DNA of 64,000 bases, taken from positions 62,001 through 126,000 of the forward strand of contig QANY01013654.1 of assembly GCA_003255025.1 (NCBI GenBank), given 5' to 3'. Numbering within the stretch: the first letter of the stretch is position 1; each line of letters begins with the position of its first letter. The stretch comes from Datisca glomerata. Taxonomy: Eukaryota > Streptophyta > Magnoliopsida > Cucurbitales > Datiscaceae. The translations under genes were made by a program, and so were the position numbers. Shown one piece after another: positions 37,442-50,139 of the stretch. The notes below the pieces were generated by a model that was given only the letters and a program-made list of their open reading frames with translations, was not told the origin of the DNA and did not search any database.

Positions 37442-37744
37442 TCAACAATGCAAGATTGCTTGATACTTCTCCATACTACTGAGTACTGATCCACCATTCA
37501 GGATGAACACTGATCCTGAAATGGACCTCCTGGAATCCTTGTCTTCTTGAAAATCAGAGTCAATATAACCCACCATATTCAAGTTAATGCCTGAATACAC
37601 AAGCATGCAGTTCTTTGTTCTCCTAAGATATTTGAGGATATGCTTGACGACATTCAAATGCTCGAGTCCATGATTAGATTGAAAATGACTCACGATGCCC
37701 ACGACGTAGCAAATATCTAGCCTAGTGCAAAGCATCACATACAT
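37442..37744 (-). pseudogene. Copia-2 RNase H fragment
   Basis: The frame shows MLCTRLDICYVVGIVSHFQS, then VKHILKYLRRTKNCMLVYSG and DSDFQEDKDSRRSISGSVFI, the junction of RT and RNase H in copia. It closely resembles the same region of copia-3 (58635-58871), so both belong to related copia groups. Confidence 0.88.
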
Positions 37745-37799
37745 GAGACTTCCTACGACTGATGCATATAAAATCTATCTCATGTCTTCCTCTTATTGA

Positions 37800-38500
37800 G
37801 GAGTCTTAGGAGACTGCTCCTTAGAGAGACTGACTCCATGCCTAAATAGAAGAGATCTCTTCTTGGAATCTTGCAAATTGAAGTGATCGATCACCTTATC
37901 AGTATAAGATGCTTGAGATAGTGTTAATTATTTGTTCTTCATATCTCGAAAGATCTGAATACCTAAGATAAAGTTATCTTCTCCAAGATCCTTCTTATCA
38001 AATTGCTTTGTAAGCCAAATCTTGACATCGAATAATTTTCCTACATCATTTCCAATGAGTAGAATATCATCACGTATAAGACTAGAAAAATCACATTCCC
38101 TTCATGTATCAACTTACACGCACATGGTTCGTCCACTAGCTGTTCAAAATCAAAGTTCTTTACAATTTCATCGAATCTGATATTCCATGACCGGGATGCT
38201 TACTTAAGTCTATAAATGAACTTTATCAGTTCGCAAACCTTGCCATTCAGAAATGCAGTCTTGACGTCCATCTGCTAGATTTCATAATCGATGACAGCAG
38301 CAATGGACATGAGAATTCAGATGAACTTAAGCATGACCACCGACGAGAAGGTGTCATCATAGTCAATACATTCCTTTTGGGTGTAGCCCTTGGCTACAAG
38401 CCTAGCTTTGAATGTCTCTACATTCCCATTCGGACCTCTATACTTCTTATAAATCAATTTACACCCTATGAGTTTTACCCCTTTAAGAGGATCTACAACC
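37800..38500 (-). pseudogene. Copia-2 reverse transcriptase remnant
   Basis: The strand reads as RT in pieces. Near 38041-38085 the catalytic block is IRDDILLIGND, where the family has YVDDILLIGND, so the tyrosine and valine have been lost. Other pieces lie either side but no frame is open for more than about 60 codons. Confidence 0.75.
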
Positions 38501-38773
38501 TTCTAGATTTTGTTCGAGTACATCGATTGTATCTCAACGTTCATGTCGTCTTACCATAGGTTTGCTTCAGGACCAACATTAGCCTCTGAGTAGAAAACTG
38601 GTTCATCATTATCCTTATTTGAGACTGTCATCAAGACATCTCCATAAGACATGTACCTATCAAGTTGTCTCACACCCCTCCCACTACGTCGGGTCTCTAT
38701 AAGCTCTGGCTCTTGTTATGGTTCTTCCATTATTGAATTAGGAACATGTCCTGATTGGGGAGTCGGTGTCCTC

Positions 38774-39513
38774 TCACTCAATAATTCCTCCAGTATAAGT
38801 GTGCTTCTTGGCTTCACACTCTTTATATAGAAAATGTGCATTTGTACTAACGAATGTTTTTCTTATCGGTCGGACTATATAAAACGTATCCCTTCGTTCT
38901 CTGGGATATCCTACAAACATACATAATTCTGGTTGACTGGACAACTTGCTTGTCTTCGATCTCAGAACACTTGTCGGGCATCCCCATATCCTAAGGTGGC
39001 TTCCGGATGACTTTCGTCCACTCCATATTTCATATGACGTGCTAGGCACCATTTTTTACGGAACTTGGTTTAGAATGTATACAATTGTTTCTAGTATCTC
39101 CAGAACCAATCTAGGAGGGATGTGTAACTCATCATAGATCTAACCATATCCATCAGAATTCAATTCTCTCTCTCTGACACATCGTTATGTTCTAAAGTGT
39201 CAGGTGCTATAAGCTGAGAAAGAATACATTCTTCCTTAAGAAAATCTTTAAACTGTACTAGCAAGTACTCTCCACCACGATCGGATCATAGTGTTTTGAT
39301 ATGTTTATCTAATTGTTTCTCAACCATAGCCTTGTACTCTTTGAACTCTTCAAATGTTTCAGACTTTTGGTGCATTAGATAAACATGTCCAAAACGTGAG
39401 TAGTCATCAGTGAAGGTTACAAAATATTCGTAACCTCGTCTTGCTTGAATATTCAATGGCCCACATACATCACTATGTACGAGTTCGAAGCATTGAGTGG
39501 CTCTTTCACTCAT
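38774..39513 (-). pseudogene. Copia-2 integrase fragments
   Basis: 39286-39513 has CFELVHSDVCGPLNIQARRG and YEYFVTFTDDYSRFGHVYLM, the integrase core with the first two acidic positions (HSD and FTDD). 38774-39052 has YEIWSGRKSSGSHLRIWGCP and a CMFVGYPRERRDTFYIVRP block, the downstream part. The part between them is broken. Confidence 0.88.
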
Positions 39514-40034
39514 TCATTGAAAAGGATATATTGGTCATTTTACCTTCTATGCACGATTCACATGTGGGTAGTAATCCCACACTTAAAGTTTGTAATGGAC
39601 CAGTTTTTGCAAGTCTTTTAATCTTGTCTAGGCTATATGACCAAGACTTAAGTGCCACAAATATGTTAGATCGATTGAGTCAGATTTCAACATTTTAATA
39701 TCCCTTTGTAAATCAGTATTTACTTTAGTGTCACATATCATTGTTTATTTATCAAGCGTGCAATAATGATTAAGCAATCATTCTAAAAATGTCAATATCA
39801 TTATCAATGAAATTTAAAGAAAATCATGCTGAATCAAACTTGCTAGTGAAATAAGATTCTTCCCAAAAATTGGGATATAATAAACATCTCGTAAAATCAT
39901 AAAATTGTTATCAAATGACAATTTAATAGTTCCAACTGATACAACCGCTACTAGTGCTTCTTAGCTTTCTTTAGACCCCACTTGTGTTTCCTTTTGGTGC
40001 TAGAGGTGGAAGGCTTACTTTTAGTAAAGTTTGC

Positions 40035-40651
40035 CTATTCATTCTTCCTTTTGCTATTCAGAAATAGGGTCTCAGTAATTTGCAACTCCTTCATAAGCTC
40101 TGGAAGAGAGTATCTCAACTTATTCATCGAATAATTAAGTTTGAAGTTCTCATAAGTTTCTGGCAGGGTCTCATAGATCATATCAACTTGAGTCTCACCA
40201 TCTACCTCAGCACTCATGATCTCCATCTTATTCAGATAACTTATCATCAATATCATGTATTCTCTGACAGGAGTTCCAGGTTTCATCCGACAGTTCATGA
40301 AGTTTCACACAACAATCTATTTGGCTTAACAACCATGATTTCCAAACATTTTGGTGATGTTCAACATCATATAGCGACAGTTTTCATGTTTTGATGTTGT
40401 TGTTACAACACATTGCTAATAGAAGCCAAGATGTAACACCTGATGATCTCATTAGAACGCAACCAAGAAGCATAAACATCATTTTTCTCTTGAGTCGATT
40501 CAGCAATAAGCTCAAGGGGACAATGAGTAGTGAGAACGAACTTGTGCATTTCTACTGTCAATACGATATCAAGATTACATTTCCAATCTACATAATTTTC
40601 ACCAGTAAGTTTGTTCGCATTCAAGATTGTTGAGAGTGAGGATAATGACAT
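40035..40651 (-). pseudogene. Copia-2 gag fragments
   Basis: 40403-40651 reads MSLSSLSTILNANKLTGENY followed by VDWKCNLDIVL, the usual start of copia gag. 40035-40298 continues in another frame with GTPVREYMILMISYLNKME and YETLPETYENFKLNYSMNK. The zinc knuckle is not visible. This gag start is about 1.74 kb from the 5' LTR. Confidence 0.85.
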
Positions 40652-41821
40652 GATTACTAAATAGAATAAATAAAGTGATGTAAATAACTACTTAATCATT
40701 TAAATAAGTATGATGCATGATGAAAATACTTAAATATTAAAAATCTGATAAAAAATATATTTTCCATGATGTTACGATCAAGAATGATAGTTCGTCTCAT
40801 CTAAGGACAACGCTCGAGTTATCTCCTATCGCATCGAAACTCTTCTCTTTTTGTTAACGCTTCTCAAGATGTCACTACATCTAGCTTAACTAATTACCAA
40901 TGGTTTTGGTCACCTTGGCACCATTGACTAGCTCATATGAGAGATTCCAATGTGCTTTGGTCTAAGCGTTTAACCAAAGCATCGATTTTAAAGGTTACTA
41001 TGAACCAACAGCCCGTCTAGGAACGGTCCTGCCTCACCACTTCTTTTATAAGCTTTAGCTATTCTCAAGCAACTCGACGATTCAAAGCAACATGATTTCC
41101 AAGTTCCTGCCACTGAAGATAGGACCGGTAGGGCGGCTCTAAACCATTCCTCGTCCCACGATCAAGTTTATGTTGTGGACTTTGGGAACGTTTCAACGTA
41201 AACGACCATTCCACTTAGTTTTTAGAAAAATAGATTTTTCTTTACTTTTTCAAAAATCACAACTCTTTATAAATTCGAAAAGCAAGTTTTGAAAATTATA
41301 AACTTTTAAATCACAATTTAAAAATTGTAACTTTTATAAAATTCTATTGTATTTAAATTATAACTCATTATAAATTTAAACTATAATGATGCATGTGCAT
41401 GCTACATGACAGTTTGATATTGACATATTCCTATTTCTATATGACATGTTATATGATAATACAAGATTAATAATAAATCATTCATTCAAAATTAACATCT
41501 CTATGACTCATTTCTAATTACAACCCATAAAAAGAATAATAAATAAATTACAATAATTTAAATACTAATCTTCATGGTGTCTATAATCTTCTCATTCTTC
41601 TACAGAAAGTCCCACCAATTTGTAACTCTTTACAAAAGTCCAGTCCCATTTTCAAAATTAATTTTTAAAATTTAATTTTCCAACAATTTTTACTTTGACA
41701 AATAAATTGCCAAGTAAATTAATCAATTGATTAATTTTTAAAAATAATTTACAAAATAAATTCTATTTAATTAGTGTTGAAAATTTACCAAATTAAATAA
41801 AAATAATTTTTATAGACTGGA

Positions 41822-42005
41822 TTGGGCAAAACCCTAAGGTTTTCTAAACCTAAAAGTTTTCAAGAACTCAAGATTTCCTAAACCCTAAAGTTTTTAAAAT
41901 CTCAAGTTTTCCTAAACCTTAAAGTTTCCAAAAACTCGGGGTTTCCTAAACCTTAAAGTTTCTAAAACCTTAAGGTTTCCTAATCCATGTGGTTTCCTAA
42001 ACCAT
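41822..42005. repeat. Degenerate TTTCCTAAACCYTAAAG tandem repeat in the copia-2 leader
   Basis: About five degenerate units of 17-35 bp containing TTTCCTAAACCCTAAAG, joined by AACTC or CTCAAG linkers. The core includes CCTAAACCCTAAA, which looks like the plant telomere repeat (CCCTAAA) but with irregular spacing. It lies between the primer site and gag, in untranslated leader. Confidence 0.8.
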
Positions 42006-42389
42006 AATTTGGAAACCTACGAAGATGAGCGTCGATGGAAAGCAGCGACGCGGGGTAGCATGCGAAGACGTCACGTTGCGGCAAGCGACGACGAACAGTG
42101 ATGATGAACGATGACTTTTCTTACGATGACCAATTTACATGGAATTTAAAGATGCAACTTTTGCAAAAATTAAATTACATAAAATCTTATGCGTCAATTT
42201 CAGCGTACATCAATTCTAAAAGTGAAAATAAACACCTAGAGTCAATCGATCATGATCCATTCATGAAACACATTCAAACATGCTTTGAATCCACCATACA
42301 AAAGTATGTGCTAATATCACAACATCCATTGATACATACGTCTAATTACTAAATATGCACAATCAAGAACCCAAGGCTCTGATACCAAT

Positions 42390-44082
42390 TGTTGGATCGA
42401 GTCTTAAAATTTGATGAAAAATAAATGAATCACGAACGGTTCATGGACGAAAAAAATCACATCAAACATTTAATCATATTAAATGTAAAACCTTTTCTAT
42501 GATCATGCGTATTTAGATAAACTTATTTAGAATAGATAGAAATAATTTTATACTTTTCTTGTATCGAAGAAATTCTAAATTGGTGGAATCTAATTAGTCG
42601 TCTCGCGTTCTTCGTTCTTCGCGGGACTTCAAATGATTTTCACACCAATAATCACTCGTAGGATTCATAAATATATCTCATAAGGATGTCGTCAGGAACT
42701 GAGTGTAGACTCTCAAAACAACATAAGAAGAAAAACCATTTTTTCTTTTCTCTATAGAAATCGACGGCAACGTCTATGGGGAAGAAAACTTTTTTCTCTC
42801 TCTCTGTAATCACACACTATGATTAGGGTTATGTCAACACACACTTAGGAGGTAACCATAATGCCATCCCTTATATAATGATTATAGATTTACAGATATA
42901 CCCTTATATTATAAATTGCCAAAAATCTCCTCCCTACACTGCCCTTTGTGATTATTACATCTTCTTTAGAGTCAATACTGTGTTCAAATTCATCAATCTA
43001 AATCGATCAATTAAATTTATCTCCATCAATTAATTAATTAATTAATTTCCTTAATTTAGTAATTATCCAATAATTAGAAAATAACCAATTAATTAATTTG
43101 AACATTAATTTTACTCTTCACTAGTTTAATGATGATGACACTCATCACATACGAGTTCAGAAAGTGTACCTTGGTCCAAAACACATTTTTTGTCCAATTG
43201 ATATTGTTTTTCATTCTTGTCGTTACGAGCTACTCCCAAGACCGAATGAACCCACATAAATAAAGTTATAGTATTCAAATATTCGGCGAATTTATCTCCA
43301 AAAATTCTCAACATATTTAATCCATACATCTTACGGCTCCATTAAAGGTCCGATGCCGAATCAACTCTCGATTCATGCATGCTACATTTTCTGTTTGTGT
43401 AAATAAACACTTTTATTATACGGTCACATAATTTATTATGTTACTCTTCGTGAATATCAGTGATAAGAGCGAGATGTAAAACTACCATTTTACCCTCTAG
43501 TTATTATTTTCTTAACTCATTTATTGACTGTGAATAAAAAAGACATAATTATGAATTATCTCGCACAATTCACCATGTCTTATTCAATGATTTATTTCAT
43601 GGAGTACCTGGCCAGATTTATTTATTCACACACTCATCAATAAAGCATAAGATGATATTGTTGTATTTTGTAATCTCACCACGAATTTCAAATCTGTGAA
43701 TCACGTAATTCCAACATAGTTGAATCACAATCCCAACAGTCGATATATTGTCTGATAATTCGAACTCACTTCTTTGGCGTATCAAAGACTGCAAGTAACT
43801 AAGTCAAGTTTCGTATTCACCTCAGGATTAAGGTAATCACGAAAATACCCTTAAGGTGTAACAATTAGATTTAAAACTAGATATATAAACGGCTTTGCTC
43901 TAAACTATATTTTGTTATTGGTTTATTCAACATGTTTCAGGACTTGAGTAAAGTAGAAACACGTTTTAATTGAAGAAAAACTTTCATTTATTCATTAAAT
44001 TCAGTAATACATAAATGTCAGAAAAATAACTAAATACTCATAAATAGTTATTAAACCCTACTTTATGGACACAATCTCAACA
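42390..44082 (-). repeat. Copia-2 5' LTR
   Basis: 1693 bp; on the minus strand from TGTTGAGATTGTG to GATCCAACA. Contains an extra block of about 85 bp (near 42715-42800) that the 3' LTR lacks, and lacks about 185 bp that the 3' LTR has near 36735-36920. Confidence 0.88.
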
Positions 44083-46213
44083 TAAGGACCCTAACTTGGT
44101 TTCTTTTCAGGTCTTTTAATGTATCGCGGTTATGGAGTGTAGGGCCAATCTGATGAACAAGAGAAAAGATAGACAACTCTTTGAGCTGGAAGTGAAGTTC
44201 TAGTTGGAGAAGGCTGAGATTTAGTCGGAGGCGGCATAGTTTTGGATGCTAAGTTAGTCCTTGGTGAACTAGGGTCGTGGCCAAGTCTCACATAGAAGTT
44301 GAATATACGCTAGAAACGTCTAAGAGGATGTGAAGGAGATTCAGAACGCGGGCTACATCAAAGCATGGACGAAATGGAGCTAAATATCTTGGGTCGAGGA
44401 CCCAGAGTTGGTTTCCCTCGTACGAAAAATGTTGGTACTGTTGTCACGGGTGCGAACGAGGTTCACCCATCTCAAACTGATAGATCTGAATGTCGAAATG
44501 GGGCCAAGACCAGAAATAATCCAAGACGATATAGTTAACTTTCTTCTTTTCTTATTATGCCATGCAAGGCTTTCAGTCGGTCGAATGTGGAATTTGCTTT
44601 GGTACTTCGTTCGAGTCGGCCACGTATGGCCTCACTACTAAACACATTATTTTATTTTAGTAATGAAAGTCTATTTTCTATCTGATATCTTTTCTCAAGC
44701 ATTTACATTTATCTGTGTGACTGTATTCGCTATGTATGATATAGTGACATACTTACACCGAGTGAAAGTTCCAACTTTAGGCTTTGACAAAAAAAAAGTT
44801 CAAACTTTCGGAAAAAATAAAGGGCTTCGAAAAATAAAGACATTGGGTAACCATCTTGACCAAGTAAAGGTTAGGCCGAGTGGAGTGATGGGTTGATGGC
44901 TGAATGAGAGCACAGCCGTATTTATTTCCCTTTGGTTGTGCGTAACCCACATGACCGAAAGGTTAGGTCAAGCAACGGCCTTAGGGCCAAGTGAGGATGT
45001 TTCTGACTCAATAATCATGTTTCACGTCGGCTTCATTAGTTTTGGTGAATGTACCCATGCAGTCGCGGCACTATGCCTCACATTATTAATCCAGGATTTT
45101 CTTACCTTGTCTCATTCCAAGTTCGAATGCTTGGCAGCCGGGTTTCTTGGGGATTTGGCGCCGAGTGCTGCACTAAATGAGTAGAATAAGAGACAAAAAT
45201 AAAAAACTGTAGATGCAAAAACCTATTGGTGAATTGACTGCTACACGTCTCCTCATGATTTAAGGATGAACTTCAGAACAAAAATAAAAAAGAAAACATG
45301 AACATGCCAACTTAACAACGGTATAGTGTCTAATCAATTAAATTTTTATGCTCAAATCAATAATTTGATAGAGTAATAATTAGAAGACTGAAAAATGAAT
45401 ACTTTTTAAGCTCCATGCATCTTGTATTTATAGAAAGAATGGGATAAAGTCTTTATGGATCTAAAACAGAATAATACACAATATGTCGTATGAGCTACAC
45501 GTTATGGGTTCTTTCTTGTTCTTGTTAACCGACTCATTTTAGGAATTTTCATACATATAGTTAGGACAGTACGTGTTTTAAGAAAATGGTGGACATTTAT
45601 CCGTTTTAGTAAAAATCCGTACAGTGAGTGAATATTTGAGATGACAACCATTATAAGTATTCAAATGATAAATACAAATAAACAAATAAAAAAAATTAGT
45701 CAATTAAAATTCCAAAAAAATGCTTTAACAATTTATCATCCATAAAAATCAGGCAGTAATCCTACTAAAAAATATTGCCCAACGATAAAAAATACTACCC
45801 AGTGTATATATATTATTGATATACTTCGAGTAAATCAAAGAAGCACTATGATTAAAATACTCTTGTACAGGTTGATTTATGTATATATACTAACCAACGA
45901 ATTTCAATGATAAACTAATTATAAATCATTCTTTTAACTAATTATAAATCATTGATACTCTTCCATTGAAGTACTTTTCGATGACATCACATATATACTT
46001 ATATTTTGAAAGATGTTTAAATATTATAATGTTAGAAACAGTCATTGAGATATATAGAAAGATTCCCATTTTAATTCAATGATAAGCTAATGATAACTCA
46101 TTGTCACAATTGTTTAACTCAACTATGAATTCAAACTTATAAATATCGTGAAAAAAAAGTTTAATAATATATTAACAGTTAATCATGATTCATGAAAATA
46201 ACTACAGTTTATA
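44083..46213. other. Degraded ORFs and AT-rich DNA between copia-2 and the solo LTR
   Basis: 44100-45184 is richer in GC than its surroundings and has short broken frames on the + strand, one with VKEIQNAGYIKAWTKW. They might come from a gypsy gag, but I do not recognise a family. From 45200 on the DNA is AT-rich with no gene. Confidence 0.4.
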
Positions 46214-48418
46214 TCATTGGGGTTATGCCCTCAAATCATGTGTATTGACATTTTAATATGAAATTTAGTGAAATTATAATTTTTTATAATTATTCTTTTA
46301 AATTATTGTTGAATAATTTATATAAATATATGAAAATTTTATATTCATTAATGAGACTATGATCTTGTATTAGTACGAGAAAATTAAGATAATAAATAAT
46401 GAATAAAATTGTCAGCCACATATTAAAGTATGAAATCTTTAATGAATGATTGCTGGTACGGTTCACTAAGTATTATGAATGTATGTGATCTAGATTCAGA
46501 TCATTGATGTGGTTATATATCTTAGTGAATATACTTTATCTAGTAAGATTATATATGACATGATCGATGTGAATTAATATCTTTATTAATTTATCGTTTA
46601 TCATAATGATTTAATACACATCAATCTGAATATCATATTTAGATCAGTCTAAATCCTGAGTAGTCATGAACTCATTTACATGTCTACTAGATCTTTTGAT
46701 TCATTCGTTAAGGTTTGTTTGTAAAACAAGCTAGTGCTTTTTCTTTTGGAGATTCAATGATATGAATGGCTGAGAATATGATCTTACAAGATTTAGAATC
46801 CAAAATTTTCTAACAGATTGTATATTGATTTTCTTACCTGTTAATTTTAGAACTAAATGATTATTGAGCTCAAACTTATAATATGATTATAAATTAGTCA
46901 TTCACTAGTGAATTAATGGTACTTAAGGATCAAGAGGTAATTAGAACGGTAAAACGGTAATTTTAACTAGTTCTAATTTATGAACCAATAATTGAAGGAC
47001 AGAACTATGTGAAATGATTACATCAATGGACTACACGAGAATACTTTATAAATACATTATATAATCTCTAAGAGTGCAATTTCATATTTATAATGGAGTA
47101 ATAATTGAATTAATAAATAATATTATTTAATTAATAATCTAGTTTTATTGGAGCTTAGGATTATAGGTCCATGATCTCTAATTCACCTCTATACTACGCA
47201 GTCATAGGTGTGAATTTTTCAGGACATGAGAAAATGATTGACTTGCAAAGGGAAGTTTTATCCATGGGCAAGTACCTAATTATAAGATAATTATGTGTGA
47301 ATAATTAATTAAGAATTATATATATATTAGAAATTATATATATAAATAATTATCGATTATTTTTTCAATTATCGATAAGTGAGATAGAATACCTAATTTG
47401 TTAAATTAAGTAATTATAAATTATTATTAGATAATAATTTGAATCAATTAAATATGTTATTTGTGAAATAACAGATAAGTTAGTTGATAGGGATAATCAG
47501 ATATGTTAATTTTAAATTAACTGATATTTAGATATTTATCATATTAAAATAAATATTTAATTTACAGTAATTGTCATATGTCAATCATTGATTGGGTATC
47601 AGATATTGACATAGACTATTGTAGCGCCACGTGACACTACAGTAGTGAAGGTGCAATACTGTAGTGTCACATGACACAAAACTATTGTCGTGAGGCACTG
47701 TAATGCCTCACGACACACTATAGTGTCATATGACACTGCAGTTGTGCACAGTTGCAGTGAGTCTCATTACAATTGTAATTTTATGATTAAATATTATTTT
47801 CAGTGTATCCCTAAAAATATGATATGCCATTTATCTAAAAAATATACATATATTATTCTAATGATCTTAGTTGATGAATCGATTTATCAATCAACCAATC
47901 AAGAATTGAGTTGAGACGACAGTTGTTGTCAGTGTGTTTTTCCTTTGTGATTTAAAGTTAATCACGACTCTGAAAGAATAATTATCTTATTCTTTTAGAG
48001 TGTTGTCTCATTAAAATTAATTATTCTCAGTAAATCAGTAGGAACTCATGTGTTGAGTAAATCTAGAGATAAAAAAATATCTTTGAATTATTCTACGTGC
48101 CCACACACGTCCTGGTACGTTTGAAGATTGACTTGGAAGATCGTGATGTGGATCTTGAAGTCCATTGTTTGTGGGAACTCAAGATCGCTGGTTTACAAGG
48201 ACGCTTGATATAGACTACAAGATGCATATGATTCATTTCCATGTATGTCTTTGATTTAATATATAAATATATAATGGATCCTGATTGAAAATAGTTTTCA
48301 ATAAAAATTTTTATTTTTTGAAAATCGTTGCATCGTGCTTGTTTTATTTTATAAAAAAAATTCATTTTAAATAAAAAAATTAATACACCTCCACCGTGCG
48401 TGCAACGCGTTTTCCAAC
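46214..48418 (+). mobile_element. Solo LTR of the copia-3 family
   Basis: This 2.2-kb block aligns, in opposite orientation, with the 3' LTR of copia-3 (56267-58168) over almost its full length. It begins TCATTGGGGTTATGCCC (family TGTTGGGAGTTATGCCC) and ends GCGTTTTCCAAC. The bases TTATA flank it on both sides (46209-46213 and 48419-48423). No primer site, polypurine tract or pol sequence follows, so it is a solo LTR left by recombination between two LTRs. Confidence 0.85.
47618..47760. repeat. Cluster of palindromes and TGTCAYRTGACA-type repeats in the solo LTR
   Basis: Within 140 bp there is a perfect 16-bp palindrome (AGTGTCATATGACACT, 47722-47737), a GTGTCACATGACAC pair (47664-47677), and a hairpin with 11-bp arms and a 6-nt loop (GTCGTGAGGCA at 47687-47697 and its complement at 47704-47714). 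CACGTGAC at about 47628-47635 also belongs to the series. The copia-3 LTR has a matching but drifted cluster near 56910-57030, so it is part of the LTR family. Confidence 0.85.
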
Positions 48419-48959
48419 TTATACTTCATCAACATTGTCTAAAATATATCAATGATACACTACAAGTAAATCAATGATTTACTATTACAAACTAGCGATA
48501 AAAGCTGAAATGATGCAAAGATTATACTCTTAAATTAGGTAGAATAATGATCATTTAGTCATATTTTTCCCCTTGCCCCCATCGATAAATAGAATTGACT
48601 AATCCTAAGGCAAAGGGTCAAGAAAATCAATGCCACTATTCTTGAATAACTTGGAATATAGCCTTAAAACAACTTGAAATTAGGCCTTCCTTCTCTATTA
48701 CTGATACAAAAATAAAAATGATGGGGAAAAAAGGGATTCAACTATCAACTGCTCCCATTGTAAATAATTTTGACTACAGGACTACAAATTTGAGCCGTAG
48801 GACATAGTTTCATAAAACTGTATGATTTTTCCGATTCATGTCATCCCAACCCCCTACTTATCTTTTGAACAGCAATGAGGAATCAATTGAGATTAATTCC
48901 AATTGAACATAAATAATTCATTTTCTTTAATTTTATGATGTTTTATATATTTATAGTAC
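48419..48959. other. AT-rich spacer between solo LTR and MULE-type element
   Basis: No gene and no domain-bearing frame seen. It contains the flanking TTATA at its left end and one copy of the 9-bp MULE target duplication just beyond its right end. Confidence 0.6.
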
Positions 48960-49189
48960 ATGCATTAAGGGCAAGTCTATGATACCGGGCCGATATGGTA
49001 CTATGGGTACCTAAAATGTGTGTAATGGTACTTAAAATGTATTGGACAATGAGATGTCAACAACACTATAAAATTGTTATAGGTACCTAAAATGTGTTGT
49101 TCATATCACATTGCTCAACGCGTTTTAGGTACTATTATGGGTGCTTCCTAGAAACCAATAAAAATAGGGCATATATCTCGACGATACCG

Positions 49190-49857
49190 TGATGCGCAAC
49201 ATAGGAATCTCGCCAAGTCTCAGTCGTGTGTCAGGTGTCTTACCTGACCTGGCCTGACCAACCCACTACAGGGGAAGGTCGGGCTAGACGGGGCTCGTGT
49301 GTAACAAAAGAGTACGCCCAGAGGATCTAGATGTTTGAACGATAATCCCACATCAGCACCATCATTACACGCCTAAAATAGGGACTAAGGTGATGATTCA
49401 TCTCCTGGTTTAGGGGTCTAGTCGCCGCCTCTCACGTCAGACAAGTCTCTTTCAGGTCATCTTGACATTTATGTCAGCTCGGGGGACAAGAGCATTATAT
49501 GCCACTCCCAACTTGTCATGACAAGACAGAATCGTCATGTCTTCGAGGTGTCTCTGACACGCTTCCTTGGGTGATCGTATCGAAGCTTCCTTACACGCAT
49601 CCCTTCCCAAAGTCTCCAGATATAAATACTCCATCTATGATAATACAAGGTAAGCAACTCTCCCCTAAGGAAAACTCTATCAAAATTACACCAGGATACT
49701 GACTTAAGCATTGGAGGCATGTTAGGAGAGGAAACCACCCCTGATTCTCTTCGTCTTAAGAGTTCTTTATCTTTGTTTTACAGATTCTCAAGCGGAGGGA
49801 GTTTACGTGAGAGAAGGAGATTGCGTAACACTTCACTGCTAAACTTTTTGGTATAAA
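49190..49857 (+). repeat. Gypsy-2 5' LTR (left limit approximate)
   Basis: Precedes the primer-binding site. Carries a TATA box (ATATAAATAC, near 49619-49628). The right half (from about 49517) aligns with 53106-53423. The left end was chosen only because MULE-like sequence ends shortly before it. Confidence 0.5.
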
Positions 49858-50139
49858 CAGGCGCTGTCTGTGGGGACGACATCAAAGTCACCCTCCTCAT
49901 AACACAAAAAGATAATCCTAGCCCAACGACATCCCTGACTTTTTTATGTCGAAGGACAATCCCAAAGAGGAAAACCTGACGAATTTAAAAAGAAAGGGGG
50001 GACAAACATAATCGACGAACCACCCACGGAACAACCCTGGAATGATCCTGTGGATTTGCTGGAATTGGTTGTTCTCTCACTGGAACAGCCAGAGAAGACA
50101 GTCCAAATTAAGTCGGTGCTCACTCCCTAGTAGAAAGAG

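Larger units (their letters stand above)
35312..44082 (-). mobile_element. Copia-2: full-length but decayed Ty1/copia retrotransposon with long LTRs
   Basis: An 8.8-kb element on the minus strand. LTRs are at 42390-44082 (5') and 35312-37069 (3'). The primer-binding site TTGGTATCAGAGCC is at 42375-42388, and the 3' LTR is preceded by a polypurine-like CCAAGTGCGAGAT at 37070-37082. The flanks TAGGG (35307-35311) and TAAGG (44083-44087) are a 5-bp target duplication with one change. Gag, integrase, RT and RNase H pieces occur in copia order, all broken. A leader of about 1.7 kb separates the primer site from gag. Confidence 0.9.

Noticed and set aside
41822..42005. Interstitial telomere
   Set aside because: Units are irregular and degenerate and lie in the leader of a retrotransposon.
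42098..42352. Open frame in the copia-2 leader
   Set aside because: It is antisense to the element, with no domain.
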